NCBI GenBank assembly: GCA_964439835.1
Contig: CAYTPQ010000008.1
Coordinates: 23,481-87,480, forward strand
Direction: 5' to 3'
Length of the DNA stretch: 64,000 nt
From: JAGNLM01 sp964439835
GTDB taxonomy: Bacteria > Pseudomonadota > Gammaproteobacteria > JAABTG01
Shown here: positions 37,135-44,942 of the stretch, one piece after another
Layout of the letters: each line of letters begins with the position of its first letter
How positions within the stretch are numbered: position 1 is the stretch's first letter
The notes under the pieces: model-generated
Seen by the model: the letters and a program-made list of their open reading frames with translations, nothing else
Told to the model about the DNA's origin: nothing
Database searches by the model: none
Translations under genes and position numbers: made by a program

Positions 37135-38040
37135 TCAGGCGGTAGCGCGGATCACCGCCTGCACGAGCGCCGCGTCCACCACGCTTCGGTCCACCACCTC
37201 GGGCAGCAGGCGCCGCTGGCGGTAAAGCGCCAGGGGACGGCGGGCCGCCAGCGGCTCCAGCCTCGTCCTCGTCTCCCGCGACAGGCTGTGGAGGGTCAGC
37301 AGCAGCGGGGCCTGCCAGGCGAGGAGCGCGGCGACCGCCTCGCCAGCCGGCGCGTCCTGCCAGATCTGCTGCACGAGCAGCTCGGGAAAGGAGGCAGCGG
37401 GCAGCGCGCGCCCCTCGAGGCCCGGCCCCAGCCGGAAGCCGCCGAGCCCCAGACCGCCCCCGGAGGCGTCGCGCCGAAACCACTGGGCCCGAGCGGGGGA
37501 GCCCCCGGCGGCGGCGACCCGGCGCTCGACATCCCGGGCTTCGGTCGGCGGCGGGTCGTCGGCGGCGGGCACACCGAGGTCGCGGCTGGCGACCGCCCGC
37601 CAGCCCGGCGCGTGCGGCAGGGTCGGCGGGCTCCCGCCGCGCAGTGCCGACACCAGGGCCAGGGGTGCGTCGGCGCCGTCCAGGAGCCATAGCTCGAGCC
37701 CGTCCACCGGCGGGAACGGCAGCGCCGGGGCAGCCTCCAGGGCCGCGACCAGAGGCGCCAGCCCGGGGTGGCCGGACTGGTCGCCCAGCATGGGGTTCAC
37801 CGGGAGCCGCCGGAGGCCGGTCGCCCGGGACCAGACCCCGTAGGTGAAGAAGCGCCGCTCGGCGCTCGCCGGACCGATGTCGGCCCAGAGCGGCTGGCGC
37901 ACCGCCGTCTCGCTGAGCAGCTCCAGCTGCCAGCGGCTGCCGTTGGGGCTGAGCGCCCGGGCCCCCTCGACCTCCGCGACCTGGAGGACGCCGAGGAAGG
38001 GGTTGACCCGCCGCAGGCCGTAGTATCGGGGTGCGCTCAC
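37135..38040 (-). CDS. Conserved-looking protein of unknown function in the NosL/ABC operon
   Basis: A 301-residue protein I do not recognise. It starts MSAPRYYGLRRVNPFLGVLQ and is rich in Ala, Leu, Pro and Arg, with no signal peptide or membrane span and only scattered aromatic motifs (WQLELLSE, WADIGPASAERRFF). Codon use is like its neighbours, so it is probably a real gene. The GTG start at 38040 overlaps by 4 bp the stop of a 13-codon open frame, and nosL lies 84 bp upstream on the same strand. Function in the NosL cluster is only suggested by position. Confidence 0.7.
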   Translation of the reverse strand: MSAPRYYGLRRVNPFLGVLQVAEVEGARALSPNGSRWQLELLSETAVRQPLWADIGPASAERRFFTYGVWSRATGLRRLPVNPMLGDQSGHPGLAPLVAALEAAPALPFPPVDGLELWLLDGADAPLALVSALRGGSPPTLPHAPGWRAVASRDLGVPAADDPPPTEARDVERRVAAAGGSPARAQWFRRDASGGGLGLGGFRLGPGLEGRALPAASFPELLVQQIWQDAPAGEAVAALLAWQAPLLLTLHSLSRETRTRLEPLAARRPLALYRQRRLLPEVVDRSVVDAALVQAVIRATA

Positions 38041-38078
38041 CGGCGCTTGCGCATGGCCTCGGTCAGATAGGGGTCCAT
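38037..38078 (-). CDS. Possible 13-residue coupled open frame
   Basis: An ATG at 38078 with AGGTG 5 nt upstream opens a frame reading MDPYLTEAMRKRR, whose TGA overlaps the GTG of the 301-residue gene (GTGA). Such short frames can act as translational couplers or leader peptides; it could also be a chance frame. It is worth recording because the overlap is exact. Confidence 0.35.
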   Translation of the reverse strand: MDPYLTEAMRKRR

Positions 38079-38124
38079 CGGCGCACCTTGTCTGGGTCTC
38101 AGGGCCCTTGCAGTCCCCACGCGG

Positions 38125-38613
38125 TCACTCGAAGCGGCCCTGGTCGAGCCGCTCCAGCAGTGCCCGGTCGACCTCCTCGTAACGCAGGACCCGGCGACCC
38201 TTGTGGTCGCGCAAGAACTCCTCCGCGTCGGCGCGGGTCACCAGGGGGACGAGCTCGTGGCCCATCGGCCCGAGGACGTCGGAGCCGACGACGTACCAGG
38301 CGTCCCGTGCGTCGATCCGCGACAGCCCGTAGTACTCGGTGACCGCGACGGTCGCGACCGCCGCGGCGGCGCGCCCCGGTGCGTATTTCCCGAGCTCCAG
38401 CAGGTACTTGAACAGGTCCTTGGCGCCGTCGAAGTGGGCGGCGTGGCCGTCGCGCCACAGGACCGTCGCGACCCACTCAGGGTAGCGGGCGACGAACATC
38501 CCGCAGACCGGGCAGGTGTCGCGCGGACCGGGCGCCGGCGTGGCCACGGGGCCGGCCAGCGCGAGGGCCGGCAGGGCGAAGAGGGTCCCCAGCACGTGCC
38601 TGCGCGTCGTCAT
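38125..38613 (-). CDS. nosL: NosL family copper chaperone-like protein
   Basis: A 162-residue periplasmic NosL homologue. The N-terminus MTTRRHVLGTLFALPALALA has a twin-arginine-like signal. The metal-binding motif is C34-P-V-C37-G-M39, followed by RYPEWVATVLWRDGHAAHFDGAKDLFKYLL and VVGSDVLGPMGHELVPL, all standard NosL. Classical NosL binds Cu(I) and serves nitrous oxide reductase. No nosZ, nosD, nosF or nosY is present here. Its start overlaps the TlpA stop by 4 bp. Confidence 0.88.
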   Translation of the reverse strand: MTTRRHVLGTLFALPALALAGPVATPAPGPRDTCPVCGMFVARYPEWVATVLWRDGHAAHFDGAKDLFKYLLELGKYAPGRAAAAVATVAVTEYYGLSRIDARDAWYVVGSDVLGPMGHELVPLVTRADAEEFLRDHKGRRVLRYEEVDRALLERLDQGRFE

Positions 38614-39251
38614 CGGCTGACCGCCTCCTCCTGCTGCAACAGGGGCGCGACGACCTGCACGAAGGTCTCCGGGGTCGACTCCCCCACAATCCGGCCGCGC
38701 ACGACCCCGGCCCGGTCCACGACCACCGTCACCGGCAGGCCCATCACCCCGTAGGATCGCGTGACCCCCCCGTCGGCGTCGAGCAGCACCTCGGCGGTGC
38801 TGCCGACGTCCCGGACAAACGCCTCCACCTGGTCCCGCGGCTGCATCACGTTCACCGCCAGGGGCGTCAGGCCCCGACCCCGGAGCTCACCGTACACCGG
38901 CTCCAGCGCCTGCATCTCGGATCGGCAGTAGGGGCACCAGTCCGCCCAGAACCGGATGGCCACCACCCGGCCGGGGTAGTCGCCCGGGAACGCGGCGGTC
39001 CCGCCCTCCAGGCGCGGCAGGGAGAAGGCCGGTGCCTGGGCCCCCGTCTGTACCAGGAGCGGCGCCCGGTCACAGCCGCCGAGCCAGGCCGCGACCAGAA
39101 CCAGCGCCTGCGCGGTCCCGATAACAATAGCGGTGGGACGCGCGCGGCCGCGGCGGCTGGGCCCGCCCGGGCCTGGCTGCCTCTCCGGGGAGGACTCGTG
39201 CGTGGTCGGCCCCGCTGGGCCGCGGCGGAAGGCGGTCGGTCGGATGCTCAC
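38610..39251 (-). CDS. TlpA-like thioredoxin family protein
   Basis: A 213-residue membrane-tethered thioredoxin. A basic, Pro-rich N-terminus of about 40 residues precedes a hydrophobic stretch ending in a lipobox-like LGGC60. The thioredoxin fold carries FWADWC106-P-Y-C109 and the cis-Pro loop VMGLPVTVVVDRAGVV. Such proteins reduce disulfides or deliver electrons to periplasmic metal-site proteins. The GTG start at 39251 overlaps the upstream gene's stop by 4 bp. The N-terminal extension is unusual and no other start codon is available. Confidence 0.85.
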   Translation of the reverse strand: MSIRPTAFRRGPAGPTTHESSPERQPGPGGPSRRGRARPTAIVIGTAQALVLVAAWLGGCDRAPLLVQTGAQAPAFSLPRLEGGTAAFPGDYPGRVVAIRFWADWCPYCRSEMQALEPVYGELRGRGLTPLAVNVMQPRDQVEAFVRDVGSTAEVLLDADGGVTRSYGVMGLPVTVVVDRAGVVRGRIVGESTPETFVQVVAPLLQQEEAVSR

Positions 39252-40246
39252 GCGAACAGGACCAGACTCGACCTCAGCACCGCCCAGGTCGCCAGCAGAT
39301 AAAAGACGCCCAGGAGCAGCGCCGCGGCGCCTGCGCACCGGGACGCGCGCGGGGGTGCCGCCAGCGCCAGGCTCGGAATCCGAGCGAACGGCCCCGAGAC
39401 GGCCGCCGCCATCGCGCAGGCCGTGCCTGCGAAGAGGGCCCCGTACAGCGGGTAGCCCAGGTAGTCGTAGCCGCCCTTCAAGAGGCAGAACGGGCAGTGG
39501 TGGTGCGGGCTCTCGTAGACGTAGACGGAGACGAAGGACACGACCCCCGCGAGGGCCACCGCGAAGGCGAGGGCGGCGGCGACGCCGAGGGCGACGCCAC
39601 CTCTCGCCGAGCGCCAGGTGCGGGCCGCCAAGGCGACCACCAGGGCGCCTGCCAGGTAGAAGGCGACCATGGCGGGTCCCGCCGGCAGGGCGGCGACCTC
39701 GGCCGCCACCCCCGCCCCCTCGGCGCTGAATAGCGAGCCGCAGCAGGAGGTGATGACCTCGGGCGACAGCCGGGCGAAGTACAGCGACTGGAGCACCGCC
39801 TCGGCCAGCGCGAGCGGCGTGAGCGCGAGCAGGAGGGCATATTTCCCCCGTACCAGGGGGTAGTCGAAGCCTTCCCGGTCCAGGCGGTCGACGGCCAGCC
39901 ACGCGGCCGCGCCGAAGAACAGCAGGACCTTGAGGGCGAGGGTCGGGAAGCCGAAGGCGTTCGCGTTCAGCGTGCCGGTCGCGCACATGGCGCCGGTGAT
40001 CTGGGTCGAGAGACCCTCGGCCACGAAGACGAAGAGACCGAGCGACAGCGTCTGCGCGAGCAGCACCAGGGCGACGACCGTGGACACCAGGTAGGTGCCG
40101 CGCTCGAGCCGGACCTGGGCCTCGCTGCCGCTGGCCAGGTCCCAGCGGCGGACGACCCTCAGCGCGAAAGGCGTCGCCAGGAGGAGGCCGGCCCCCACGA
40201 GCAGGGAGATCAGGAGCAGGGCCAGGACCGGCGGGTGGAGCAACAC
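39248..40246 (-). CDS. Polytopic membrane protein with CPFC motif, NosL cluster
   Basis: A 332-residue protein with about eight predicted spans (near residues 5-30, 53-77, 101-120, 137-158, 188-210, 217-242, 260-284 and 305-330). It has striking cysteine and histidine sites: MC88 in ITGAMCATGTLNANAFGF, the pair C168-C169, and H248-H-H-C251-P-F-C254 next to a span. I know no named family for it. The motifs suggest copper binding or thiol exchange at the periplasmic face. The GTG start at 40246 is 4 nt after the ATPase stop; its stop overlaps TlpA by 4 bp. Confidence 0.8.
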   Translation of the reverse strand: MLLHPPVLALLLISLLVGAGLLLATPFALRVVRRWDLASGSEAQVRLERGTYLVSTVVALVLLAQTLSLGLFVFVAEGLSTQITGAMCATGTLNANAFGFPTLALKVLLFFGAAAWLAVDRLDREGFDYPLVRGKYALLLALTPLALAEAVLQSLYFARLSPEVITSCCGSLFSAEGAGVAAEVAALPAGPAMVAFYLAGALVVALAARTWRSARGGVALGVAAALAFAVALAGVVSFVSVYVYESPHHHCPFCLLKGGYDYLGYPLYGALFAGTACAMAAAVSGPFARIPSLALAAPPRASRCAGAAALLLGVFYLLATWAVLRSSLVLFA

Positions 40247-40250
40247 CAGC

Positions 40251-40928
40251 TCAGCCCCCCTCGTCCACCCGGCCGTCGCGCAGGGTCACGACCCGGTCGA
40301 CCACCGGCGCCTCGTAGACCAGGGGGTCGTGGCTCGTCAGCAGGACGGTGCGGCCTTCGGCCTTGAGCGCCCCGACGACCTGCAGGAAGTCGCGCGAGCG
40401 CTCGCTGTCCAGGTTGGCGGTCGGCTCGTCGGCAATCAGGACCTCGGGGTCGTTGACCAACGCCCGGGCGGTGGCGGCGCGCTGTGCCTCGCCGCCGGAG
40501 AGCCACTCGGCCCGGGCCTCGGCCCGGTCGGCGATCCCGAGCCGGCGCAGGAGCCCCAGCGCACGCTCGCGCAGCGCGCGGTAGGGGGGGGCCGCGGGGT
40601 AGGCGGGCAGCATGACGTTCTCCAGGACGGTGAGGCCCCGGATCAGGTGGAACTGCTGGAACACGAAGCCGAAGGTGCGGCGGCGGACCTCGGTCAGGAA
40701 CCGCTCGGGCAGCGCGGAGACGAGCTGGTCGCCCACCCGGACCCGGCCGGAGGTCGGGCGCGCCAGGCAGCCGACCAGCGAGACCAGGGTGGTCTTTCCG
40801 GACCCGCTCGGGCCCCGAAAGACGGTCACCGCGCCGCGGTCGAGGGTGAGCGAAATACCGCGCACCGCCCAGACCTCGTTCGGACTGCCCTGGTGGAACG
40901 CCTTACGGACGTCGTCGAGCTGGATCAT
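40251..40928 (-). CDS. ABC transporter ATP-binding protein (MacB/LolD type)
   Basis: A 225-residue ATPase of the mechanotransmission MacB/LolD/FtsE class. Walker A GPSGSGKTTLV, signature WLSGGEAQRAATARAL, Walker B VLIADEPTANLD and H-loop LTSHDPLV are intact. The ATG at 40928 (MIQLDDVRKAF) is preferred to an in-frame ATG at 40997 that lies inside the palindromic element. Partner permease is the upstream gene. These systems work on periplasmic or outer-leaflet substrates rather than importing solutes. Confidence 0.9.
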   Translation of the reverse strand: MIQLDDVRKAFHQGSPNEVWAVRGISLTLDRGAVTVFRGPSGSGKTTLVSLVGCLARPTSGRVRVGDQLVSALPERFLTEVRRRTFGFVFQQFHLIRGLTVLENVMLPAYPAAPPYRALRERALGLLRRLGIADRAEARAEWLSGGEAQRAATARALVNDPEVLIADEPTANLDSERSRDFLQVVGALKAEGRTVLLTSHDPLVYEAPVVDRVVTLRDGRVDEGG

Positions 40929-40950
40929 CTTCGGAATGCGGCATGTGGCG

Positions 40951-41069
40951 GCGGGACCCGGTGGCGACCCCGCGGGACACGCCGTGAATACGTCCATGTA
41001 GGCTCGGATGCCGCCGTCCAGGCGGCATACGGTCCCGCGGAATCACCACCGGATCCCGGCAAGGCATGC
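40951..41069. repeat. Palindromic repetitive element, copy 2
   Basis: The core from 40970 to 41040 is nearly the same as copy 1 near 3.9 kb: CGCGGGACACGCCG, then TACGTCC and TGTAGGCTCG, ending GGTCCCGCG. Inner arms CCGCGGGAC (40970-40978) and GTCCCGCGG (41032-41040) are perfect and outer arms are imperfect. It sits inside the operon between the permease and ATPase genes, where it could act on mRNA stability or attenuation. Confidence 0.7.
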
Positions 41070-41090
41070 CACGGGCTGCGGACACTGGGC

Positions 41091-42227
41091 TCAGTCCTCT
41101 GCGCCCCGCATCACGGCGTCGGGGTCGGCGATGGCGGCCCGCCAGGTCGGTACGAGCGTCACCGCGGTGTAGGGCCCTACGGTCAGGGCGAACAGGGCGA
41201 GGACCTCCGTCGGCGCGACGTGGGGGACCAGGCGGAACTCCGGGTAGAGCACCGCCCAGCCCTTCAGCAGGGGCGCCAGTAGTGGGGCCCCGGTCCAGAA
41301 CACGTGGGCGTAGGCGAGGACGTAGCCGGCGAGGAATGCGGTGAGCGAGACCGCCGCCCCCTCCCAGAGCTTCATCCGCAGGACGTCGCCGGTGTCCCAG
41401 CCGATCGCCTTCAGGACCCCGATCTCCCGGCGCTCCTCGGCGGACAGCCCGGAGGCCCGGTCCCAGGCGAAGATGGCGAAGGCCAAGAGCGCGCCCGCGA
41501 GGAGGAGCAGCCCGACGCCTTCGCGCCAGGCGAACACCGCCTCGTAGGTCCGCAGCACCTCCTCGCGCAGCACCGGCCGGGTGTCGGGCAGCGCGCGGGT
41601 GACCTTCTCCGCCACCGTGCGGACCTCGCGCGGGTTGCGCACGCGCAGGGTGAGGTCGGTGTAGAGGCCCTCGGGCACGCCCAGCCAGCCCCGGAAGTCG
41701 GCCTCGGAGACCAGGATCAGGTCGGCAGCGAGCAGCTCGCTGGCGGGGGTCAGCAGGGACTCGACGCGCAGCGGGACCGGCGTGTCGGTGGCGCCCCGGA
41801 AGGACACGACGTCCCCGGGGGCGAGTCCCCGGGCGCGCGCCACCCCCGCACCGAGGCGGGCCGAGCCGGGCGCGGGGGCGTCGACGCCCGGCACCAGGAC
41901 CGTGTAATTGGCGCCGCTCGCCGGATCGAAGTAGTAGCCCCACAGGCGCGCCTCGGCGGCGGCGACGCCACGGATGCCGCGCACCCGCTCGAGGTAGTGG
42001 CGCGGCACCAGGTCGTGGCGGCCTGCGACCAGCCGCTGGACGGTCACCTCGGGCGCCCCCTCCAGGAGCACCGCGGCCTCGCGGCGCAGGGCCGAGCCGA
42101 ACAGCAGGACCGAGGCGAGGGCGAACACCACCGTCACGTAGACCGCGAGCAGCGACAGGTTGCGGCCCTTGCGCCGGAGCAGGGAGGCCAGCGTGTAGTC
42201 CAGCAAATAGCGCGGGCGGTCGAGCAC
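41091..42227 (-). CDS. ABC transporter permease (FtsX/MacB type)
   Basis: A 378-residue permease. The N-terminal span (LSLLAVYVTVVFALASVLLFGSAL) is followed by a periplasmic domain of about 200 residues and three C-terminal spans near residues 258-278, 308-330 and 340-365; this is the four-span MacB/FtsX layout. SAEERREIGVLKAIGWDTGDVLRMKLWEG is the typical coupling-helix region. It lies 2 nt downstream of the small anchored protein and 162 bp upstream of the ATPase gene. Confidence 0.88.
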   Translation of the reverse strand: MLDRPRYLLDYTLASLLRRKGRNLSLLAVYVTVVFALASVLLFGSALRREAAVLLEGAPEVTVQRLVAGRHDLVPRHYLERVRGIRGVAAAEARLWGYYFDPASGANYTVLVPGVDAPAPGSARLGAGVARARGLAPGDVVSFRGATDTPVPLRVESLLTPASELLAADLILVSEADFRGWLGVPEGLYTDLTLRVRNPREVRTVAEKVTRALPDTRPVLREEVLRTYEAVFAWREGVGLLLLAGALLAFAIFAWDRASGLSAEERREIGVLKAIGWDTGDVLRMKLWEGAAVSLTAFLAGYVLAYAHVFWTGAPLLAPLLKGWAVLYPEFRLVPHVAPTEVLALFALTVGPYTAVTLVPTWRAAIADPDAVMRGAED

Positions 42228-42229
42228 GG

Positions 42230-42523
42230 TCAGGGCGCCCGGAGGTGAGGGGGCGGGGGCAGGACCGCCCCAGCGGGGAAGTGGTCCAGGGCGCCGGGGT
42301 GGTCCTGGAAGGCGGCGTGGCGGTCGGCCAGCGCCGGGTGGCGGGTGTAGCGGGCCGCGGTTGCCACGGCCAGGTCGGTCAGTCCCAGGCGCTCGACCTG
42401 CTCGAGCGGTGCCGCCGGCCCCCCTCCCCCACGGGTCACCGCGTCCCCCACCGTGACCCCCACGAGCAGCGCCAGGCCGGCAAGGGCGAGCAGGAAGCGG
42501 TCGGAGCGGCGTCGGGGGAGCAT
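42230..42523 (-). CDS. Small membrane-anchored protein, first gene of the NosL/ABC operon
   Basis: A 97-residue protein starting MLPRRRSDRFLLALAGLALL, with one hydrophobic segment (about 9-27) and a mostly soluble tail containing LGLTDLAVATAARYTRHPAL, HAAFQDHPGALDHFPAGAVL and a Pro-rich end. Not recognised. The ATG at 42523 with GGGGAG upstream is preferred over a longer frame that would start inside mutM. It ends 2 nt before the permease start, so it is almost certainly cotranscribed. A periplasmic partner of the ABC permease is a guess. Confidence 0.7.
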   Translation of the reverse strand: MLPRRRSDRFLLALAGLALLVGVTVGDAVTRGGGGPAAPLEQVERLGLTDLAVATAARYTRHPALADRHAAFQDHPGALDHFPAGAVLPPPPHLRAP

Positions 42524-42612
42524 GGCTCGATCGAGGGGCGCGCGATGCCCGATTGGCGGCGCCGGGGATTGTACCCGCTGCGCCCCGTGTGCTGCCCCGC
42601 GCCTGCCCGCCA

Positions 42613-43428
42613 TCACCGCTGGCAGTGCGGGCAGAAGTAGCTCGCCCGCTGGCCGATGACCCGTCGCCGAAGTGAGTGGCCGCACACCTCGCAGGGTTCG
42701 CCCTCCCGTTCGTAGACCCGGAGGTGCTGGGCGAAGTAGCCCGGGTTGCCGTCGACGCCCACGAAGTCCCGCAAGGTGGTCCCGCCGGCTTCGATGGCCT
42801 CCGCGAGGACCGTGCGCACCGACTCGGCCAGCCGCCCGTAACGGGCTGGGCCGACGCGCCCCGCGGGCCGGGCCGGGTGGACCCCGGCCAGGAACAGGGA
42901 CTCGCTGGCGTAGATGTTGCCCACGCCGGTCACCACGTGGCCGTCCATCAGAAACGCCTTGACCGGCGCGCGGCGGCCGCGGCTCTGACGGTAGAGATAG
43001 GGTCCAGAGAAGGAGGGTTCGAAAGGCTCGGGGCCGAGACCTACCAGCAGTGGGTGCTGCCCCGGGTCCTCCCGGGTCCAGAGCACGCAGCCGAAGCGCC
43101 GCGGGTCGGTGAGCCGCAGGGCCTGGCCGCCTTCGAGCACCAGATCGACGTGGTCGTGGGGGCCGGCGGGCGTCGCCTCGTCGACCACCCGCAGGCTACC
43201 CGACATCCCGAGGTGAAGAATGAGCGTCCCGGCCCCCGTGCGCAGGAGCAAGTACTTACCTCGCCGGTCGACCGCCTCGACCGTCTGGCCGCGGACCTCC
43301 AGCTCGAGGCCGGCCGGCACCGGCCAGCGCAGCCGGCGGTCGCGCACCGTGAGCCCGGCGATCCGCCGTCCCACCAGGTAGGGCGCGATCCCTCGCCGGG
43401 CGGTCTCGACCTCGGGGAGCTCAGGCAT
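42613..43428 (-). CDS. mutM: Formamidopyrimidine-DNA glycosylase MutM (Fpg)
   Basis: A 271-residue base-excision enzyme removing 8-oxoguanine. The catalytic N-terminus MPELPEVE (Pro2, Glu3) is exact. HLGMSGSLRV, FLMDGHVVTGVGNIYASESLF and the C-terminal zinc finger CEVCGHSL with YFCPHCQR are complete. It ends 89 bp before the small anchored gene start on the same strand. Confidence 0.97.
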   Translation of the reverse strand: MPELPEVETARRGIAPYLVGRRIAGLTVRDRRLRWPVPAGLELEVRGQTVEAVDRRGKYLLLRTGAGTLILHLGMSGSLRVVDEATPAGPHDHVDLVLEGGQALRLTDPRRFGCVLWTREDPGQHPLLVGLGPEPFEPSFSGPYLYRQSRGRRAPVKAFLMDGHVVTGVGNIYASESLFLAGVHPARPAGRVGPARYGRLAESVRTVLAEAIEAGGTTLRDFVGVDGNPGYFAQHLRVYEREGEPCEVCGHSLRRRVIGQRASYFCPHCQR

Positions 43429-43575
43429 GGTCTGCGCGCAGGGTTCTGCCCCGCGGCAGACGGCCCATCTGCCACCAGCAGGCGACAGCCGTCAGGCCCC
43501 GTGAGGCGTACCCTGGCAGCGCGATCGCACGTGCCCGCGGTTTGCCCAAGGGCGCCGGACCTCGATCCAGCGGGG

Positions 43576-44667
43576 TCAGCCGGACCCCAGGAGCGTCGCG
43601 GGCGTACCGTGGTAGGGCCGGCTCAGCTCGTGCACCGAGTCCACGAACACGCCCACATGCTCGGGACGCACCTGGGGGTGCACGCCGTGGCCCAGGTTGA
43701 AGACGTGTCCGGAGCCGTGGCCGTAGCTCTCCAGGATCGCCGCCACCTCCGCGCGGATGGTCTCCGGCGAGGCGTAGAGCACACAGGGGTCCATGTTGCC
43801 CTGCAGCGCGACCCGTTCGCCGACCCGCCCGCGGGCGGCGCCGATCTCGATGGTCCAGTCGACCCCGAGGGCGTCGCAGCCGGAGCCGGCCAGGTCCTCG
43901 AGCCAGGTCGCGCCGCCCTTGGTGAAGAGGATCACGGGCACGCGGCGGCCCTCGGCGACCCGCACCAGGCCCTCGACGATCCGGGCCATGTAGGCGAGCG
44001 AGAAATCCCGGTAGGCCCGGGCGGACAGCGCCCCGCCCCAGGTGTCGAAGACCATCACCGCCTGGGCACCGGCCGCGACCTGGGCGTTCAGATAGGCCGT
44101 GACCGCCCGGGCGACCTTGTCCAGCAGGTCGTGCATCAGCTCCGGGTGGTCGTACATCAGGCCCTTGGCGCGGCGGAAGTCCTTGCTGGTCGCGCCCTCG
44201 ATCATGTAGGTCGCGAGCGTCCAGGGGCTCCCGGAGAAGCCGATCAGCGGCACGCGCCCGTTGAGCTCCCGGCGGATCAGCCGCACGGCGTCCAGCACGT
44301 AGCGCAGCTCGTCCTCGGGGTCGGGAAGCGGCAGGGCGGAGATGTCGGCGGCGCTGCGTACCGGGTGCTCGAAGCGCGGCCCCTCGCCCTCCTCGAAGCC
44401 GAGCCCGAGACCCATCGCGTCCGGCACCGTCAGGATGTCCGAGAACAGGATCGCCGCGTCCAGCGGGTAGCGCTCCAGCGGCTGGAGCGTCACCTCGCAG
44501 GCAAGCTCCGGGGTCTGGCAGAGGTCGAGGAAGCTCCCGGCGCGGGCCCGGGTCTCCCGGTACTCCGGCAGGTAGCGCCCGGCCTGGCGCATGATCCAGA
44601 CCGGCGTCACGTCGACGGGCTCGCGCAGGAGCGCGCGCAGTAAGCGATCGTTCTTCTGGGGGCCCAT
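43576..44667 (-). CDS. hemE: Uroporphyrinogen decarboxylase HemE
   Basis: A 363-residue enzyme converting uroporphyrinogen III to coproporphyrinogen III in heme synthesis. The signature near the N-terminus is PVWIMRQAGRYLPEYRE, followed by AILFSDILTVPDAMG, GFSGSPWTLATYMIEG and NLGHGVHPQVRPEHV. The ATG at 44667 (MGPQKNDRLL) aligns with the family; an ATG at 44697 adds ten residues and is a weaker choice. Confidence 0.96.
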   Translation of the reverse strand: MGPQKNDRLLRALLREPVDVTPVWIMRQAGRYLPEYRETRARAGSFLDLCQTPELACEVTLQPLERYPLDAAILFSDILTVPDAMGLGLGFEEGEGPRFEHPVRSAADISALPLPDPEDELRYVLDAVRLIRRELNGRVPLIGFSGSPWTLATYMIEGATSKDFRRAKGLMYDHPELMHDLLDKVARAVTAYLNAQVAAGAQAVMVFDTWGGALSARAYRDFSLAYMARIVEGLVRVAEGRRVPVILFTKGGATWLEDLAGSGCDALGVDWTIEIGAARGRVGERVALQGNMDPCVLYASPETIRAEVAAILESYGHGSGHVFNLGHGVHPQVRPEHVGVFVDSVHELSRPYHGTPATLLGSG

Positions 44668-44765
44668 GGGTTGCTCCGCGGCCTGGGGTCGGGGCATTGT
44701 CGCGTAAGGCCCGGCCTCGCGCGAGTCCGGGAGCGGTGGGCGGGGGCGCCCCTCGGCCGTGAAGA

Positions 44766-44793
44766 GACCGGGGCCCGCAGCGGGGCCCCGGTC
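44766..44793. terminator. GC-rich hairpin upstream of hemE
   Basis: GACCGGGGCC (44766-44775) and GGCCCCGGTC (44784-44793) form a perfect 10-bp stem with an 8-nt loop between the protease stop and hemE start, both minus-strand genes. No T run is present, so it may instead be a repeat remnant or a Rho-linked stabiliser. Confidence 0.35.
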
Positions 44794-44850
44794 ACCGGGC
44801 TACTCGTCTCGCTTGCAGTGGCCTCGCGTCCTCGCGCGGCCCCCCAGGTC

Positions 44851-44917
44851 GTCACCCCGGCGAGAGCCGGCGTCCAGGGTCATCCATCTTCTGGATTCCG
44901 GCTTTCGCCGGAATGAC
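44851..44917. repeat. Dispersed palindromic repeat
   Basis: Inverted arms are built from GTCACCCCGGCGAGAGCCGG at the left and CCGGCTTTCGCCGGAATGAC at the right around a short centre. This resembles a widespread intergenic repeat type in proteobacteria with GTCATTCC..GGAATGAC-like ends. It lies 26 bp downstream of the protease stop. Mobility is inferred. Confidence 0.6.
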
Positions 44918-44942
44918 GTGTCGGGAGTGGCTCACGGCCCCC

